DNA of 64,000 nt from Nonomuraea jiangxiensis. GTDB lineage: Bacteria > Actinomycetota > Actinomycetes > Streptosporangiales > Streptosporangiaceae. The translations under genes and the position numbers were made by a program. The first letter of the stretch is position 1, and the number at the start of each line of letters is the position of its first letter. Location: positions 1 to 64,000 of the forward strand of contig NZ_FNDJ01000035.1 of NCBI RefSeq assembly GCF_900099965.1. The letters run 5' to 3'. The notes under the pieces are model-generated. The model saw only the letters and a program-made list of their open reading frames with translations. It was not told where the DNA came from and did not search any database. Positions 34,226-43,768 of the stretch are shown here, piece after piece.

Positions 34226-34969
34226 TTAAGCGGCGCCGTGATCAGACTCAGGGCCGCTTGCCGCTTTCAGCTGCTCGAGTAAATCGCCGAGGCTCTTCCC
34301 GGGCTGAGGCTCTTTTGGCGGTGGCAGGTCGGCGATCGCGCCCACCAGGAGTGGTCCGTCCAGCAGGTCGGCGGTGAACGTCACGCCGGTGAGGCGGGCC
34401 GCCATCGCGAACATCCGCGCGAGGTCATGTCCGGGCAGGTCGTCGTAGCGTTGGTCCCAGTCCTCATCTGAGCTCTCCTCGAGAGGCAGGCCGAACTCGC
34501 GCATGAGGCTGGCGAGGCGGTCGGTGTCGGCACCGGAGCGACGCTCGGGAAAAGTCGGGTCGAAAGCCGTGAGCACCATGCCGTCCGCGGCGTAATGAAA
34601 GTAGTCGCAGGCATAGTTATGCCGCAGGACGGACACCACGTCGGTGCCGGCCGACAGACGCTCCAGCATCGGGTTGCCCGTCCCCGACCAGCCACACAGC
34701 TCCACCGCCGCGCACCCATCGCTGGTCGCGACCACTGCGACATAACCACCTCCCCGGCCACCCTCGGTCGCCACCGTGAAGTCGGAAACCGCCAGCTCCA
34801 GGTCGGCGAAGCTCATCTGCGTGCTCGTGCGGGCGCCGAACCGGCGCAGCACCTCGTCCGGGTCGAGCCCGCGCAGCAAGGTCACGCAGTAGATCTCGCC
34901 GAGCAGGTCGCCCCGATCGCCGTACGGCGGTTGCAGCCAGCGGAACGGCGTCAGCGCATCGATTGTCAT
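34226..34969 (-). CDS. DUF6461-family protein
   Basis: This 247-residue soluble protein starts at ATG 34969 (MTIDALTPFRWL). The features I associate with DUF6461 are present: GEIYCVTLLRGLDPDEVLRRFGA near the start, a central GGGYVAVVATSDGCAAVELCGW and VVSVLRHNYACDYFHYAADGMVLTAFDP. The family is widespread in actinomycetes with no assigned function; YCVTLLRG/LDPDEVL looks like a small-ligand or immunity-like fold, but that is speculation. A longer upstream start (35095) is unlikely because the added residues are not conserved-looking. Confidence 0.8.
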   Translation of the reverse strand: MTIDALTPFRWLQPPYGDRGDLLGEIYCVTLLRGLDPDEVLRRFGARTSTQMSFADLELAVSDFTVATEGGRGGGYVAVVATSDGCAAVELCGWSGTGNPMLERLSAGTDVVSVLRHNYACDYFHYAADGMVLTAFDPTFPERRSGADTDRLASLMREFGLPLEESSDEDWDQRYDDLPGHDLARMFAMAARLTGVTFTADLLDGPLLVGAIADLPPPKEPQPGKSLGDLLEQLKAASGPESDHGAA

Positions 34970-35507
34970 GTCGCGATCTTGGCAGGCCCTACCGACATAG
35001 TTGGGCCCACTTCGCCCATCCGCGCGCACCAGCTGCCCGAGAGCCCGGCTTGTTGCCGCCGACATCACGAAAGTCACTACCACAGCCCTCGGCATCGAGA
35101 ACTCGCGATAGTCGAATAGGTGACTCCACCAGCTTGCTGCCGCGGGCGGTCAGTGCGATCGTCGATCCGGCGGCGTTGGTGCTGGGCGGCGGGATGGGCT
35201 CGCGGGCCGGAGACGCCGGCCGCCCCGGCGCTGGCGGGCCGTCACCGAGGCCGGGTCGCCTCAAGTAAGGGCCAGCAATTTAGGCCCTCGCGCGCCGGTC
35301 GCCGGAACACTGGCCGCCGCCGTCGCGGCCTGGCCGGCCATGAGTTCAGGATCACCATGATGAGAAAGTTGTCCACCGCCCTCCATTTAGGGGTTCCGAT
35401 GATGATCTGTCGCAGGTAGCTTCACAGAGGTCAGCGGTCTGCCGGACGTTTCACTTCGTCCTGAGCAGATCTCGCGCTCGGCATGCCCTCGACCCCAGGG
35501 AGTGGCC
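34970..35507. other. Intergenic stretch with a possible ROK-protein fragment
   Basis: Around 35148-35240 the plus strand reads VSAIVDPAALVLGGGMGSRAG, similar to the ROK-family end (DPELVVLGGGIG). Nothing else is recognised up to the deacetylase. Confidence 0.3.
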
Positions 35508-36692
35508 ATGGCCAAGACGGTGGCAGGACGATTGGCGACGGCTGCGGCGCTGGCGGTGCTGGCCGTCGCCGCGCTGGCAGGTACGGCGGCTGCCGCGCCC
35601 GCCGCGGACCCGGCGGCCGGGCCACCCGGATCGGCCGAGGCCGAGGCCGGGGCAGAGGCTGGAACCAGGACTGAAACCGAGACCGGGACCGACGCCTGCC
35701 CGAACGGCTGGTCCACCGAGACCACGGTCTGGTTCGGCCCGCCGCGCGTCGATACCGGCATCCCCAACCCCGGGGGCCCCGACGGCTGCACCCTGCTGGA
35801 CCGTGTCTGGAAGCGGGAGCCGTTCAGCAGCCACGCCGGCTTCGTGTTCGCGGTGCGCGCGGCCGCCGACGAGTTCGTCACCGCCGGTCGGCTCAGCGCC
35901 CGGGACCGGGCCCGCATCGTCCTGGCCGCCGCTCGCACCCACGTCGGCGGCCCGCGCGACGAATCCATCCCGAACACCTGCGACCGGCGGCTGGCCATCC
36001 AGTTCGACGACGGCCCGTCGCACTACCGGACCGAGACGCTGCGGATCCTCCGCGAGAAGCAGGTGACCGGCGTGTTCATGGATACCGGCACCCGGGTCCT
36101 GGCCAACCCGCAGTTCGCCAGGTTCCAGCTCGCCGAGGGGCATGAGCTGCTCAACCACACCTACAGCCACGCGAACCTCAATCAGGTGCTGACGAGCGAA
36201 GGGCCGGACGGGGTCCGCCGCGAGATCCTGGCCGCGCAGGCCGCGTTCGCCAGTGTCGGCGCGCCGATCTCGTTCCAGGGCATCCGCCCGCCGTTCGGCG
36301 CCGCGAACGCGCAGGTCCGGCAGATCATCGCGGACATGGGATACACGGCCTACATGACCCGCATCGGCACCGACGACTGGGTGCCGGAGCGCACGGCGCA
36401 GGAGATCAGCGACGCGATCGTCGAGCAGCTGTACCCGGGCGCGATCATCTCGCTGCACGACGGCCCGTACGACAGCCCGGCCGGTCCCGGCACGAACGGC
36501 GGGCTGGCGCTGCTCATCGACGCCGCGCGCGAACGGGGCTACTGCTTCGGCACCGTCGATCGCCACGGCGACGTGGTGGCGGACCGGCTGGTACCGACGA
36601 AGCGGCCGATCCCGGTGGTCGAGAACCCGGTGCCGTATGCGCCGCTGATCTTCCCCGGCGAGCCGCCGGAGCCGTACGTGATCCTCGACTGA
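35508..36692 (+). CDS. Secreted polysaccharide deacetylase (NodB homology)
   Basis: This 394-residue protein has a signal peptide (AGRLATAAALAVLAVAALAGTAAAAP) and an acidic, repetitive linker (EAEAGAEAGTRTETETGT). The CE4 domain contains IQFDDGPSHY (catalytic and metal Asp), NHTYSHANL (two His metal ligands), RPPFGA (Arg-Pro-Pro) and SLHDGP (catalytic His). It removes acetyl groups from cell-wall or chitin-like sugars outside the cell. ATG 35508 follows AGGGAG; a GTG two codons earlier is possible. Monocistronic. Confidence 0.93.
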   Translation: MAKTVAGRLATAAALAVLAVAALAGTAAAAPAADPAAGPPGSAEAEAGAEAGTRTETETGTDACPNGWSTETTVWFGPPRVDTGIPNPGGPDGCTLLDRVWKREPFSSHAGFVFAVRAAADEFVTAGRLSARDRARIVLAAARTHVGGPRDESIPNTCDRRLAIQFDDGPSHYRTETLRILREKQVTGVFMDTGTRVLANPQFARFQLAEGHELLNHTYSHANLNQVLTSEGPDGVRREILAAQAAFASVGAPISFQGIRPPFGAANAQVRQIIADMGYTAYMTRIGTDDWVPERTAQEISDAIVEQLYPGAIISLHDGPYDSPAGPGTNGGLALLIDAARERGYCFGTVDRHGDVVADRLVPTKRPIPVVENPVPYAPLIFPGEPPEPYVILD

Positions 36693-37024
36693 CGCGGGCG
36701 GTAAGAACCACGACGCCGAAGGTGACCGGGGCGACGGGGCCATGCTCCGCCGTCCGGCCCAGCCGCGTGAGTACGGCGGACCCACCGGCATCTGTCATGA
36801 AGATCATGTCCATGATGTAGTGCTTGACTCAGGGCCATGCGTGAGCTGGGTACGAGCGGAGCAGTTTCCGCTATTGATCCCCGACTGCCGCTGCCTACCT
36901 TGGCCGCCTTCCGCCTGTGGCAGGACCGCGAGCTCAATCAGCGCTTGGCTGATCGTGCTCATGCCCGGGGTTTGCCCTTGCGGCGGTCCGTCGGGGGCGG
37001 ACCGCCGGTGTGCGGTCGAGTTGG

Positions 37025-37234
37025 TCAGGAGGGTGCCGCGGTCCGTCGCTGAGGAGAAGGCGACGTGGCCTGAGAGTGGTCCTTGGCGTCTGGCTTGTGT
37101 TCGCTGGAGCAGTTGCCTGGACAAAACCCGTTGGTAACGATCATGCGGCCTCGCAACGGGGTGAAGGTTTCGGAGGAACCGCCGACGATGACCCCTTGGC
37201 AACTGGGGCACAGAAGCGGCTGAGCGGGTGTCAT
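37025..37234 (-). CDS. Small Cys-containing hypothetical protein
   Basis: This 69-residue frame has two Cys pairs spaced like a zinc ribbon (LCPSCQGVIVGG, then NGFCPGNCSSEHK). AAAGGG precedes ATG 37234. I do not recognise the family. The 36693-37024 stretch shows no other gene. Confidence 0.35.
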   Translation of the reverse strand: MTPAQPLLCPSCQGVIVGGSSETFTPLRGRMIVTNGFCPGNCSSEHKPDAKDHSQATSPSPQRRTAAPS

Positions 37235-38115
37235 AAGGCCCTTTCCATGTCATCGTGCGAGCGGTCACCCGCCGCTCGCCGCACCGTACCGACGCCGCAC
37301 GCTGCGACAGCAGCACGAACGGCAGGACTGGCCGCGCTGTTGGGGATGACGGCCTGCCCCGGCGGTACTATGCCGGACGCGACCGACAATTGCGCCGAAG
37401 GTCCTTTGCTCCCAGCCCAATCTCTCTCCAACTGCATGGACAGGCGAGCGGACCAGCTGGCGGGATCCCAGAGGTTGGGCGCGGATGTCGAGGCCGCCGA
37501 TCTCAACCAGGTCTTCTCTGTCAAGTTGGAGGCTGTTGCGAAGCCCCAGGTGATCGGGAGGGAGCCGGGTCTGCGCTCGTACACGATCCGTTCGGCGCAG
37601 GAGCGGTAACCGGCCTCGCCGAGCGGCTGCTCGAACTCCACCACCGACCAGCGTGCTCAGGTCGGCGGGCAGAACCTGCGCTCCTTCGACCTGTTCCTGA
37701 ATCGGCTGCGCAAGGCGGCCGAGGCCGGGCTCCCCTACGGCTATGTGGATCAGCTCAGCTCGGGAGCTGCTCAAGGACCCGAAGGTGCGCACGATCCGGC
37801 TGGCCGGCGTGACGTTCGACCTCGATCGGGCCCGTCCTTAGGGCGTAGCCGATCTCCCACAGCTGACACCGCGCACACGATCTCCTGCCTCTACCGGCCC
37901 CAGGCCGTCATCGTCGATCTCACGGCTGCCGCTGACGGAATTGCCCGGCGCCCGTGGATCGCGGTGAGGGAGGGCGAACGGCCGGGCGGAATAGTATCGG
38001 CCGCCGCGGCCGTTGGGCTCGGGGTGGCGCGAACGTCACGACGGCGGCGGATGAGTCGGGTGCTGCGGCACAAGCCTCGCAGGGACACCGCCTGCCCGAA
38101 ACCAAGGAGCAGCCT
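37235..38115. other. Region without a supported gene; one frameshifted relic
   Basis: Near 37640-37840 the plus strand reads GGQNLRSFDLFLNRLRKAAEAGLPYGYVD in one frame and ARELLKDPKVRTIRLAGVTFDLDRARP and a stop in the next: a C-terminal fragment split by a frameshift, family unknown. The remainder has protein-like composition on both strands but no recognised motif. Confidence 0.35.
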
Positions 38116-41100
38116 TTGCGTAGCGATTCGGCCGAACTACTCCCCAGGACGGAGTCCGCGATCTACCCTGCGGGCCCGCTGGCGCCGCCACCTCGCACGT
38201 TGCCCGACATTCTGGATGAGACCACGCGCCGGTACCCGGCGGCGCCCGCGCTGGATGACGGCACCGTGTGTCTCGACTATCGCTCGTTGCGGGCCGAGAT
38301 CGATCGGGTCGCCGCCGAGCTCACGCAGGCCGGGATCGGCCGCGGGGCCCGGGTGGGCGTGCGCGTGGCGTCGGGGACGGCCGAGTTGTACGTCTCCATC
38401 CTCGCCGTGCTCGCGGTCGGGGCCGCGTACGTGCCGGTCGACGCCGACGACCCGGACGAGCGGGCGGAGTTGGTCTTCGCCGAAGCCGGGGTCGACGCTG
38501 TCATCACCGACAAGCTGACAGTCCGCGGCGACACGGCGGCCGGCGGCGCGGAGGAGACCGCCACGCCGCCCGCGCCCGAGAACGACGCGTGGATCATCTT
38601 CACGTCCGGGTCCACCGGCAGGCCGAAGGGTGTCGCGGTGACGCACCGGTCGGCGGCCGCGTTCGTCGACGCCGAAGCGAGGCTCTTCTTACGGGAGCGT
38701 CCGCTGGGCCCGGGAGACCGGGTGCTGGCCGGGCTCTCCGTGGCCTTCGACGCCTCGTGCGAGGAGATGTGGCTGGCCTGGCGGCACGGTGCCTGCCTGG
38801 TGCCCGCGCCCCGCGCGCTGGTGCGGACAGGGATGGACTTGGGGCCCTGGCTGGCCGCCCAGCGCATCACGGCGGTTTCGACCGTACCGACGCTGGCCGC
38901 GCTCTGGCCCGTGGAGCACCTCGACGGGGTCCGGCTGCTCATCTTCGGCGGGGAGGCGTGCCCGCCGGAGCTGGCCCGGCGGCTGGCCGTGCCCGGCCGG
39001 GAGGTGTGGAATACCTATGGACCCACCGAGGCGACGGTGGTGGCGTCCGCGGCACGTCTGACGGGCGAGGAGCCCGTACGCATCGGGTTGCCCCTCGACG
39101 GGTGGGACCTGGCGGTCATCGGCGAGTCGGGCGAGCCGGTGGCCATGGGAGAGACCGGCGAGCTGATCATCGGGGGTGTGGGCCTGGCCCGCTACCTGGA
39201 CCCGGTGAAGGACGCCGAGAAGTACGCGCCGCTCCCCTCGCTCGGCTGGGGACGCGCCTACCGCAGCGGCGACCTGGTACGCGCCGACCCCGAGGGCCTC
39301 ATCTTCGCCGGCCGGGCCGACGACCAGGTGAAGCTCGGCGGGCGCCGGATCGAGCTGGGCGAGGTGGACGCCGCGTTGCAGGCGCTGCCCGGTGTCACTG
39401 GCGCGGCCGCCGCCGTCCGCACCACCGGCGGCGGGCATCAGGTGCTCGTCGGCTACGTCGTCACCGGGCCCGGCTTCGACGCCGGCGAGGCGCGCGAACT
39501 GCTCGCCGACTTAGTGCCTGCCGCGCTGGTGCCCCGCCTGACGTCGGTCGACTCGCTTCCGACCAGGACGTCCGGCAAGATCGACCGGGCCGCGCTGCCC
39601 TGGCCACCGACCGAGCCCGGCCTGTCCGCCGCGGCATCCACCACCATGTCCGCCGTGGGGTCCGCCGCGGCGTTCACAACGCCGTCCGGCCTCGGGCCCG
39701 TGGCCGCACTGACCCCGGCCGAGGCGCTGCTGGCCGAGAAGTGGAGCGCCATCCTCGGGGTGGCGCCGGAAGGGCCCGGCGCCGACTTCTTCAAGGACGG
39801 AGGCACCTCCCTGGCCGCGGCCCGGCTGGTGTCCGTCTTACGCCCCGACCATCCGGACCTGTCGGTGGGCGATGTGTACGCGCAGCCGACGTTCGCCGGG
39901 CTGGCACGGCTTCTGACCGCCGGGGGCGAGCCCGAGCCCGCCCGGCCCCCCATGACACCGATGCCTCGGCGGGCCGCGCTGGCACAGTCGCTGCTGCTGC
40001 TCCCACTGCTCACCGTCGGCGCGATGCGCTGGATCGTGCTGCTGGCCGCGCTCGGCAACCTGCTCGCGCCGCCATGGGCGCCTGCTCTGTCCTGGCGGTG
40101 GGTCGCCCTGGGCGGGCTGATCTTCGTCACCCCCATGGGGCGGATGGGGCTGTCCGCGGCAGTGGCCCGCCTGCTGCTGCGCGGCGTGCGGCCGGGCAGC
40201 CACCCGCGCGGCGGCGGCGTCCACCTGAGACTGTGGTTCGCCGAGCAGTTCGCGGGCAGGCTGGGCGTTCCCGACCTGGCCGGCGCCCCCTGGATGGTGT
40301 GGTACGCCCGCCTGCTCGGCGCCCAGGTGGGCGCGGACGCCGATCTGCACTCGCCCCCGCCCATCACGGGCCTGCTCAAACTGGGCCGAGGTGCCTCGGT
40401 CGAGCAGGAAGTCGACCTCGGCGGCCACTGGTTCGACGGTGACCGCCTGCACATCGGCGAGATCCGGATCGGCGCCGGCGCCACCGTGGGATCCCGCTCG
40501 ACGCTGCTGCTGGGGGTACGCATCGGAAAGAACGCCCAGATAGCCCCGGGATCGGCGGTGACCGGCACGGTGCCCGCGGGGACACTCTGGGCCGGGGCGC
40601 CGGCGTTCAGGCAGGGCAAGTCACGCAGGACGCGGCCCCGGGAGCGGGCCGCCCGCTCCCGGTCCTGGGCCGCCCTGTACGGCGTGAGCGCCATCCTGCT
40701 CGGCTCGCTCCCGGCGGCCGCCGCCGGGGTCGGCCTGGCGGTCCTGGCCGTGTTCACCCGGGACGCTCGCACGGTCGGCGAGGCACTCGTCGCCGCGCTG
40801 CCCGGAGTGCCGCCCGCGACGATCACGGGCATGGCCGCCTTCGCCCTGGTCACGCTGGTGAGCGTGCGACTACTGAGCCTGGGCCTGCACCCCGGCCACC
40901 ACCCGGTGCACAGCCGCCAGGCGTGGCAGGCGTGGGCGACGGGCCGGCTGATGGCCTCGGCCCGCGTCTGGTTGTTCCCCCTGTACGCCAGCGTCCTGAC
41001 CCCCGTGTGGTTGCGGGCGCTCGGCATGAAAGTGGGCCGCGGCGCCGAGTTGTCCACGGTGCTCGCGCTGCCCACGATGACCTCGGTCGGCGACGGCGCC

Positions 41101-42042
41101 TTCCTCGCCGACGACACGATGGTCGCCCCTTACGAGCTCGACGGCGGCTGGATGCGCCTGGCGTCCGCGCGGATCGGCAAACGCGCCTTCCTCGGCAACT
41201 CCGGGATGACCGCGCCCGGCCGTAAGGTGCCCAAGGACGGCCTGGTGGGGGTGCTGTCGGCGACGCCGAAGAAGGCCAAGTCCGGCTCGTCGTACGTGGG
41301 CATGCCGCCCATGAAGCTGCGCCGTACCGCGGAAGAGGGTGACCGGAGCCGCACCTACGACCCGCCGGCGCGGTACAAGGCGGCTCGGGCGCTCGTCGAG
41401 GTGTTCCGGGTGGTGCCCGCCATGTGCGCGGTCGCGCTGGCCCTCCTGGTGGCCGCCGTGTTCGAGACGCTCGCGGTCCGGCATGGCTTCGCCGTGGCGG
41501 CCGCGCTGGGCGGCGTGGTCATGCTGGCCGCGGGTGTGCTCGCGGCGGCGGTCACGACGGCCGCCAAGTGGGCCCTGGTCGGCCGGATCAGGGCTGGTAG
41601 CCGCCCCCTGTGGAGTTCGTTCGTGTGGCGCAACGAGCTGGTGGACAACTTCGTCGAGATGCTGGCGGCGCCCTGGTTCGCGCAGCCGTGGCTCGGGACG
41701 GCGGCCCTGAACGTGTGGCTGCGCTCGCTCGGGGCACGCATTGGTCATGGGGTCACGTGTGACACGTACTGGCTGCCCGAGGCGGATCTGGTGACACTCG
41801 GCGACGGCGCGTGCGTCAACCGGGGCTGCGTCCTGCAGACACATCTGTTCCACGACCGGGTCATGAGCATGGACACCGTGACGCTCGATGCCGGCGCCAC
41901 GCTGGGCCCGCACGGTGTGGTGCTGCCGGCCGCGCGAGTGGGCACCGACACCACGATCGGTCCCGCTTCACTGGTCATGCGCGGCGAGAGCGTGCCCGGC
42001 CACAGCCGGTGGTTCGGCAACCCCATCGCGGCCTGGCGATGA
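38116..42042 (+). CDS. Pls/PosA-family non-ribosomal peptide synthetase (poly-amino-acid synthetase-like)
   Basis: A 1308-residue single-module synthetase. Its TTG start at 38116 is chosen because AAGGAG lies six bases upstream. Order: adenylation domain (FTSGSTGRPKG near 160, FDASCEEMW near 211, NTYGPTEAT near 299, YRSGDLVR near 381, SGKIDR near 486); carrier domain (GGTSLAAARL near 562, pantetheine Ser); then three left-handed beta-helix domains, each preceded by a pair of membrane segments. This A-T-(TM2-C)3 layout and the length match epsilon-poly-L-lysine synthetase, in which the C domains join monomers through the side-chain amine. Specificity positions read D-A-E-S-I-G-T-V-V-K, close to the lysine code DAESIGSVAK I recall for bacitracin synthetase. 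The product is inferred, not shown. Confidence 0.88.
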   Translation: MRSDSAELLPRTESAIYPAGPLAPPPRTLPDILDETTRRYPAAPALDDGTVCLDYRSLRAEIDRVAAELTQAGIGRGARVGVRVASGTAELYVSILAVLAVGAAYVPVDADDPDERAELVFAEAGVDAVITDKLTVRGDTAAGGAEETATPPAPENDAWIIFTSGSTGRPKGVAVTHRSAAAFVDAEARLFLRERPLGPGDRVLAGLSVAFDASCEEMWLAWRHGACLVPAPRALVRTGMDLGPWLAAQRITAVSTVPTLAALWPVEHLDGVRLLIFGGEACPPELARRLAVPGREVWNTYGPTEATVVASAARLTGEEPVRIGLPLDGWDLAVIGESGEPVAMGETGELIIGGVGLARYLDPVKDAEKYAPLPSLGWGRAYRSGDLVRADPEGLIFAGRADDQVKLGGRRIELGEVDAALQALPGVTGAAAAVRTTGGGHQVLVGYVVTGPGFDAGEARELLADLVPAALVPRLTSVDSLPTRTSGKIDRAALPWPPTEPGLSAAASTTMSAVGSAAAFTTPSGLGPVAALTPAEALLAEKWSAILGVAPEGPGADFFKDGGTSLAAARLVSVLRPDHPDLSVGDVYAQPTFAGLARLLTAGGEPEPARPPMTPMPRRAALAQSLLLLPLLTVGAMRWIVLLAALGNLLAPPWAPALSWRWVALGGLIFVTPMGRMGLSAAVARLLLRGVRPGSHPRGGGVHLRLWFAEQFAGRLGVPDLAGAPWMVWYARLLGAQVGADADLHSPPPITGLLKLGRGASVEQEVDLGGHWFDGDRLHIGEIRIGAGATVGSRSTLLLGVRIGKNAQIAPGSAVTGTVPAGTLWAGAPAFRQGKSRRTRPRERAARSRSWAALYGVSAILLGSLPAAAAGVGLAVLAVFTRDARTVGEALVAALPGVPPATITGMAAFALVTLVSVRLLSLGLHPGHHPVHSRQAWQAWATGRLMASARVWLFPLYASVLTPVWLRALGMKVGRGAELSTVLALPTMTSVGDGAFLADDTMVAPYELDGGWMRLASARIGKRAFLGNSGMTAPGRKVPKDGLVGVLSATPKKAKSGSSYVGMPPMKLRRTAEEGDRSRTYDPPARYKAARALVEVFRVVPAMCAVALALLVAAVFETLAVRHGFAVAAALGGVVMLAAGVLAAAVTTAAKWALVGRIRAGSRPLWSSFVWRNELVDNFVEMLAAPWFAQPWLGTAALNVWLRSLGARIGHGVTCDTYWLPEADLVTLGDGACVNRGCVLQTHLFHDRVMSMDTVTLDAGATLGPHGVVLPAARVGTDTTIGPASLVMRGESVPGHSRWFGNPIAAWR

Positions 42043-43349
42043 CATCCGCGATGGCCCCTGTGATGACACCGTACTTCCCCGAACACGGCGACCGCCGGTA
42101 CGGCGTCTCCCACTACGACCTGACGCTGGACTACCGGGTCCCGGCCAACCGGCTCGCCGGCACGGCCCGGCTGACGGTGTCCGCCGCCGAACCCCTGGGC
42201 GTCCTCGATCTCGACCTTGGCAAGTTCCGGGTCTCGGGCGTCACCGTGGACGGCGTTCCCGCCCGATACGTACACGGCCAGGGCAAACTGCGAGTGACCC
42301 TGCCCAGGTCGCTGCCCGCGGGAGGGCAGGCCGGGGTCGAGGTGCGCTATTCGGGCAACCCCCTGCCGGTGCCGAGCCCGTGGGGCGGCCTGGGTTGGGA
42401 GGAACTGACCGACGGCGCGCTCGTGGCCGGTCAGCCGATCGGCGCGCCCTCCTGGTTCCCGTGCAACGACCGGCCCGGCGACAAGGCGTCCTACCGGATC
42501 TCCGTGACCACCGCCTCGCCGTACCAGGTGATCGCGAACGGCGTGCTCGTGACCAGGCGCCGCTCGGCGGGGAGCACGACGTGGATCTACGACCAGCCCG
42601 AGCCCATGGCGAGCTACCTGGCAAGCGTGCAGATCGGGCGCTACCGCCTCGCCGAGGTCGCCGGGATCGAGGTGGCCCACCCGGCGCGGCTGGCCACGCG
42701 CGTACGGCACGACTTCGGCCGGCAGGGCGAGATGATGGAGCTGTTCACCGACCTGTTCGGGGCCTATCCGTTCACGGGCTACACCGTCGTGGTGGCCGAC
42801 GACGACCTGGACATCCCGGTCGAGGCCCAGGGCATGTCGATCTTCGGCCGGAACCATGTCGACGGCGCGCGCGGGTTCGAACGCCTGGTCGCGCACGAGC
42901 TGGCGCACCAGTGGTTCGGCAACAGCCTTACCGTGGCCTGCTGGCGCGACATCTGGTTGCAGGAGGGCTTCGCCACCTACGCCGAGTGGCTCTGGTCGGA
43001 GGCGTCGGGCGGCCCGTCCGCGGGCGACCACGTCGAGCGCTGGCACCGCCGGCTGGCGCTGCTGCCGCAGGACTTCGTCCTGGCCGACCCCGGCCCTGCG
43101 GCGCTGTTCGACGATCGTGTCTACAAGAGGGGGGCGCTGACTCTGCACGCGTTGCGCCGGGCCGTGGGCGACCAGGCCTTCTTCCCCGCGCTGCGGGCCT
43201 GGACGGCCGAGCACCGGCACGGGAGCGTCACCACCGCGCAGTTCGCGGGGCACGTCCAGCGGCACACCTCGCGACCGATCGGGCCGCTGCTGTCCGCCTG
43301 GTTGTACGGCAAGCCGATGCCCCGGCCGGCCGCGCCGCCGGACCACTGA
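42039..43349 (+). CDS. M1-family zinc metallopeptidase (candidate polymer-degrading aminopeptidase)
   Basis: This 436-residue M1 peptidase is coupled to the synthetase by ATGA. An N-terminal beta domain (YDLTLDYRVPANRLAGTARLTV) carries PSWFPCNDRPGDKASYRI, then the catalytic domain with VAHELAHQWFGNSL (HExxH) and the third zinc ligand Glu in WLQEGFATYAEW, 18 residues on, and the transition-state Tyr region DRVYKRGALTLHALR. The usual GxMEN is changed to GMSIFG. Poly-lysine producers carry an M1 enzyme (Pld) next to the synthetase, thought to protect the host; this gene fits that role. No signal peptide is seen. Confidence 0.92.
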   Translation: MTSAMAPVMTPYFPEHGDRRYGVSHYDLTLDYRVPANRLAGTARLTVSAAEPLGVLDLDLGKFRVSGVTVDGVPARYVHGQGKLRVTLPRSLPAGGQAGVEVRYSGNPLPVPSPWGGLGWEELTDGALVAGQPIGAPSWFPCNDRPGDKASYRISVTTASPYQVIANGVLVTRRRSAGSTTWIYDQPEPMASYLASVQIGRYRLAEVAGIEVAHPARLATRVRHDFGRQGEMMELFTDLFGAYPFTGYTVVVADDDLDIPVEAQGMSIFGRNHVDGARGFERLVAHELAHQWFGNSLTVACWRDIWLQEGFATYAEWLWSEASGGPSAGDHVERWHRRLALLPQDFVLADPGPAALFDDRVYKRGALTLHALRRAVGDQAFFPALRAWTAEHRHGSVTTAQFAGHVQRHTSRPIGPLLSAWLYGKPMPRPAAPPDH

Positions 43350-43390
43350 CGCCAGTCGCGGACGAGGACGTACGTGAGAGCCTTCTCCAC

Positions 43391-43609
43391 ATGTACGCGC
43401 TGATGTACGCCTACCTGGGCGGCCTCCTCACGACGGCGTTGTCTGTAGGGCTGGCCACCTTCAGTACCTGGCTGGCTCATCGCAAGGGACAGAACTGGCT
43501 CGCCTGGGGAATGCTCTCGCTTTCTCTAGGGCCCATCAGCATTTTCTTCGTGGCACTCCTGCCGCGATTGCCCAAGGCAGACCGGCGAGCGGCGGGCCGT
43601 AATGGATGA
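43391..43609 (+). CDS. Small two-helix membrane protein
   Basis: This 72-residue frame has two hydrophobic segments (LMYAYLGGLLTTALSVGLATF and NWLAWGMLSLSLGPISIFFVALLP) and a basic tail. It lies 41 bp after the peptidase, same strand. The ribosome-binding site is weak (GAGAG). It might belong to the polymer operon, but this is uncertain. The rest, to 43735, holds no gene. Confidence 0.45.
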   Translation: MYALMYAYLGGLLTTALSVGLATFSTWLAHRKGQNWLAWGMLSLSLGPISIFFVALLPRLPKADRRAAGRNG

Positions 43610-43735
43610 TCACCAGAGGGCGGTCACGGTCATTCGCGGGGCGCACGTCCTGGGCTCCACCACCACAGGAGACACCGCCCATGGGGGCGGAAAGGGGTCT
43701 ACCCCTGACCATTCCGGTATCTGGACTCCGCTGTA

Positions 43736-43753
43736 AACCGTCGGCTCAGCCTG
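43736..43753. repeat. 18-bp direct repeat, left copy
   Basis: AACCGTCGGCTCAGCCTG is identical to 47593-47610 in the same orientation, with the match extended upstream by GT plus one mismatch. The two copies bracket the 43.8-47.5 kb gene block. Confidence 0.6.
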
Positions 43754-43768
43754 GGCAGAGTTGGTCCG

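Noticed and set aside
38268..40442. Very long Arg/Gly-rich open frame overlapping the synthetase
   Set aside because: It is out of frame with clear NRPS motifs and has no family motif; long shadow frames are expected in high-GC DNA.
41745..43346. Long antisense frame over the M1 peptidase
   Set aside because: Composition is typical of an antisense shadow, and the opposite strand carries an intact HExxH peptidase.
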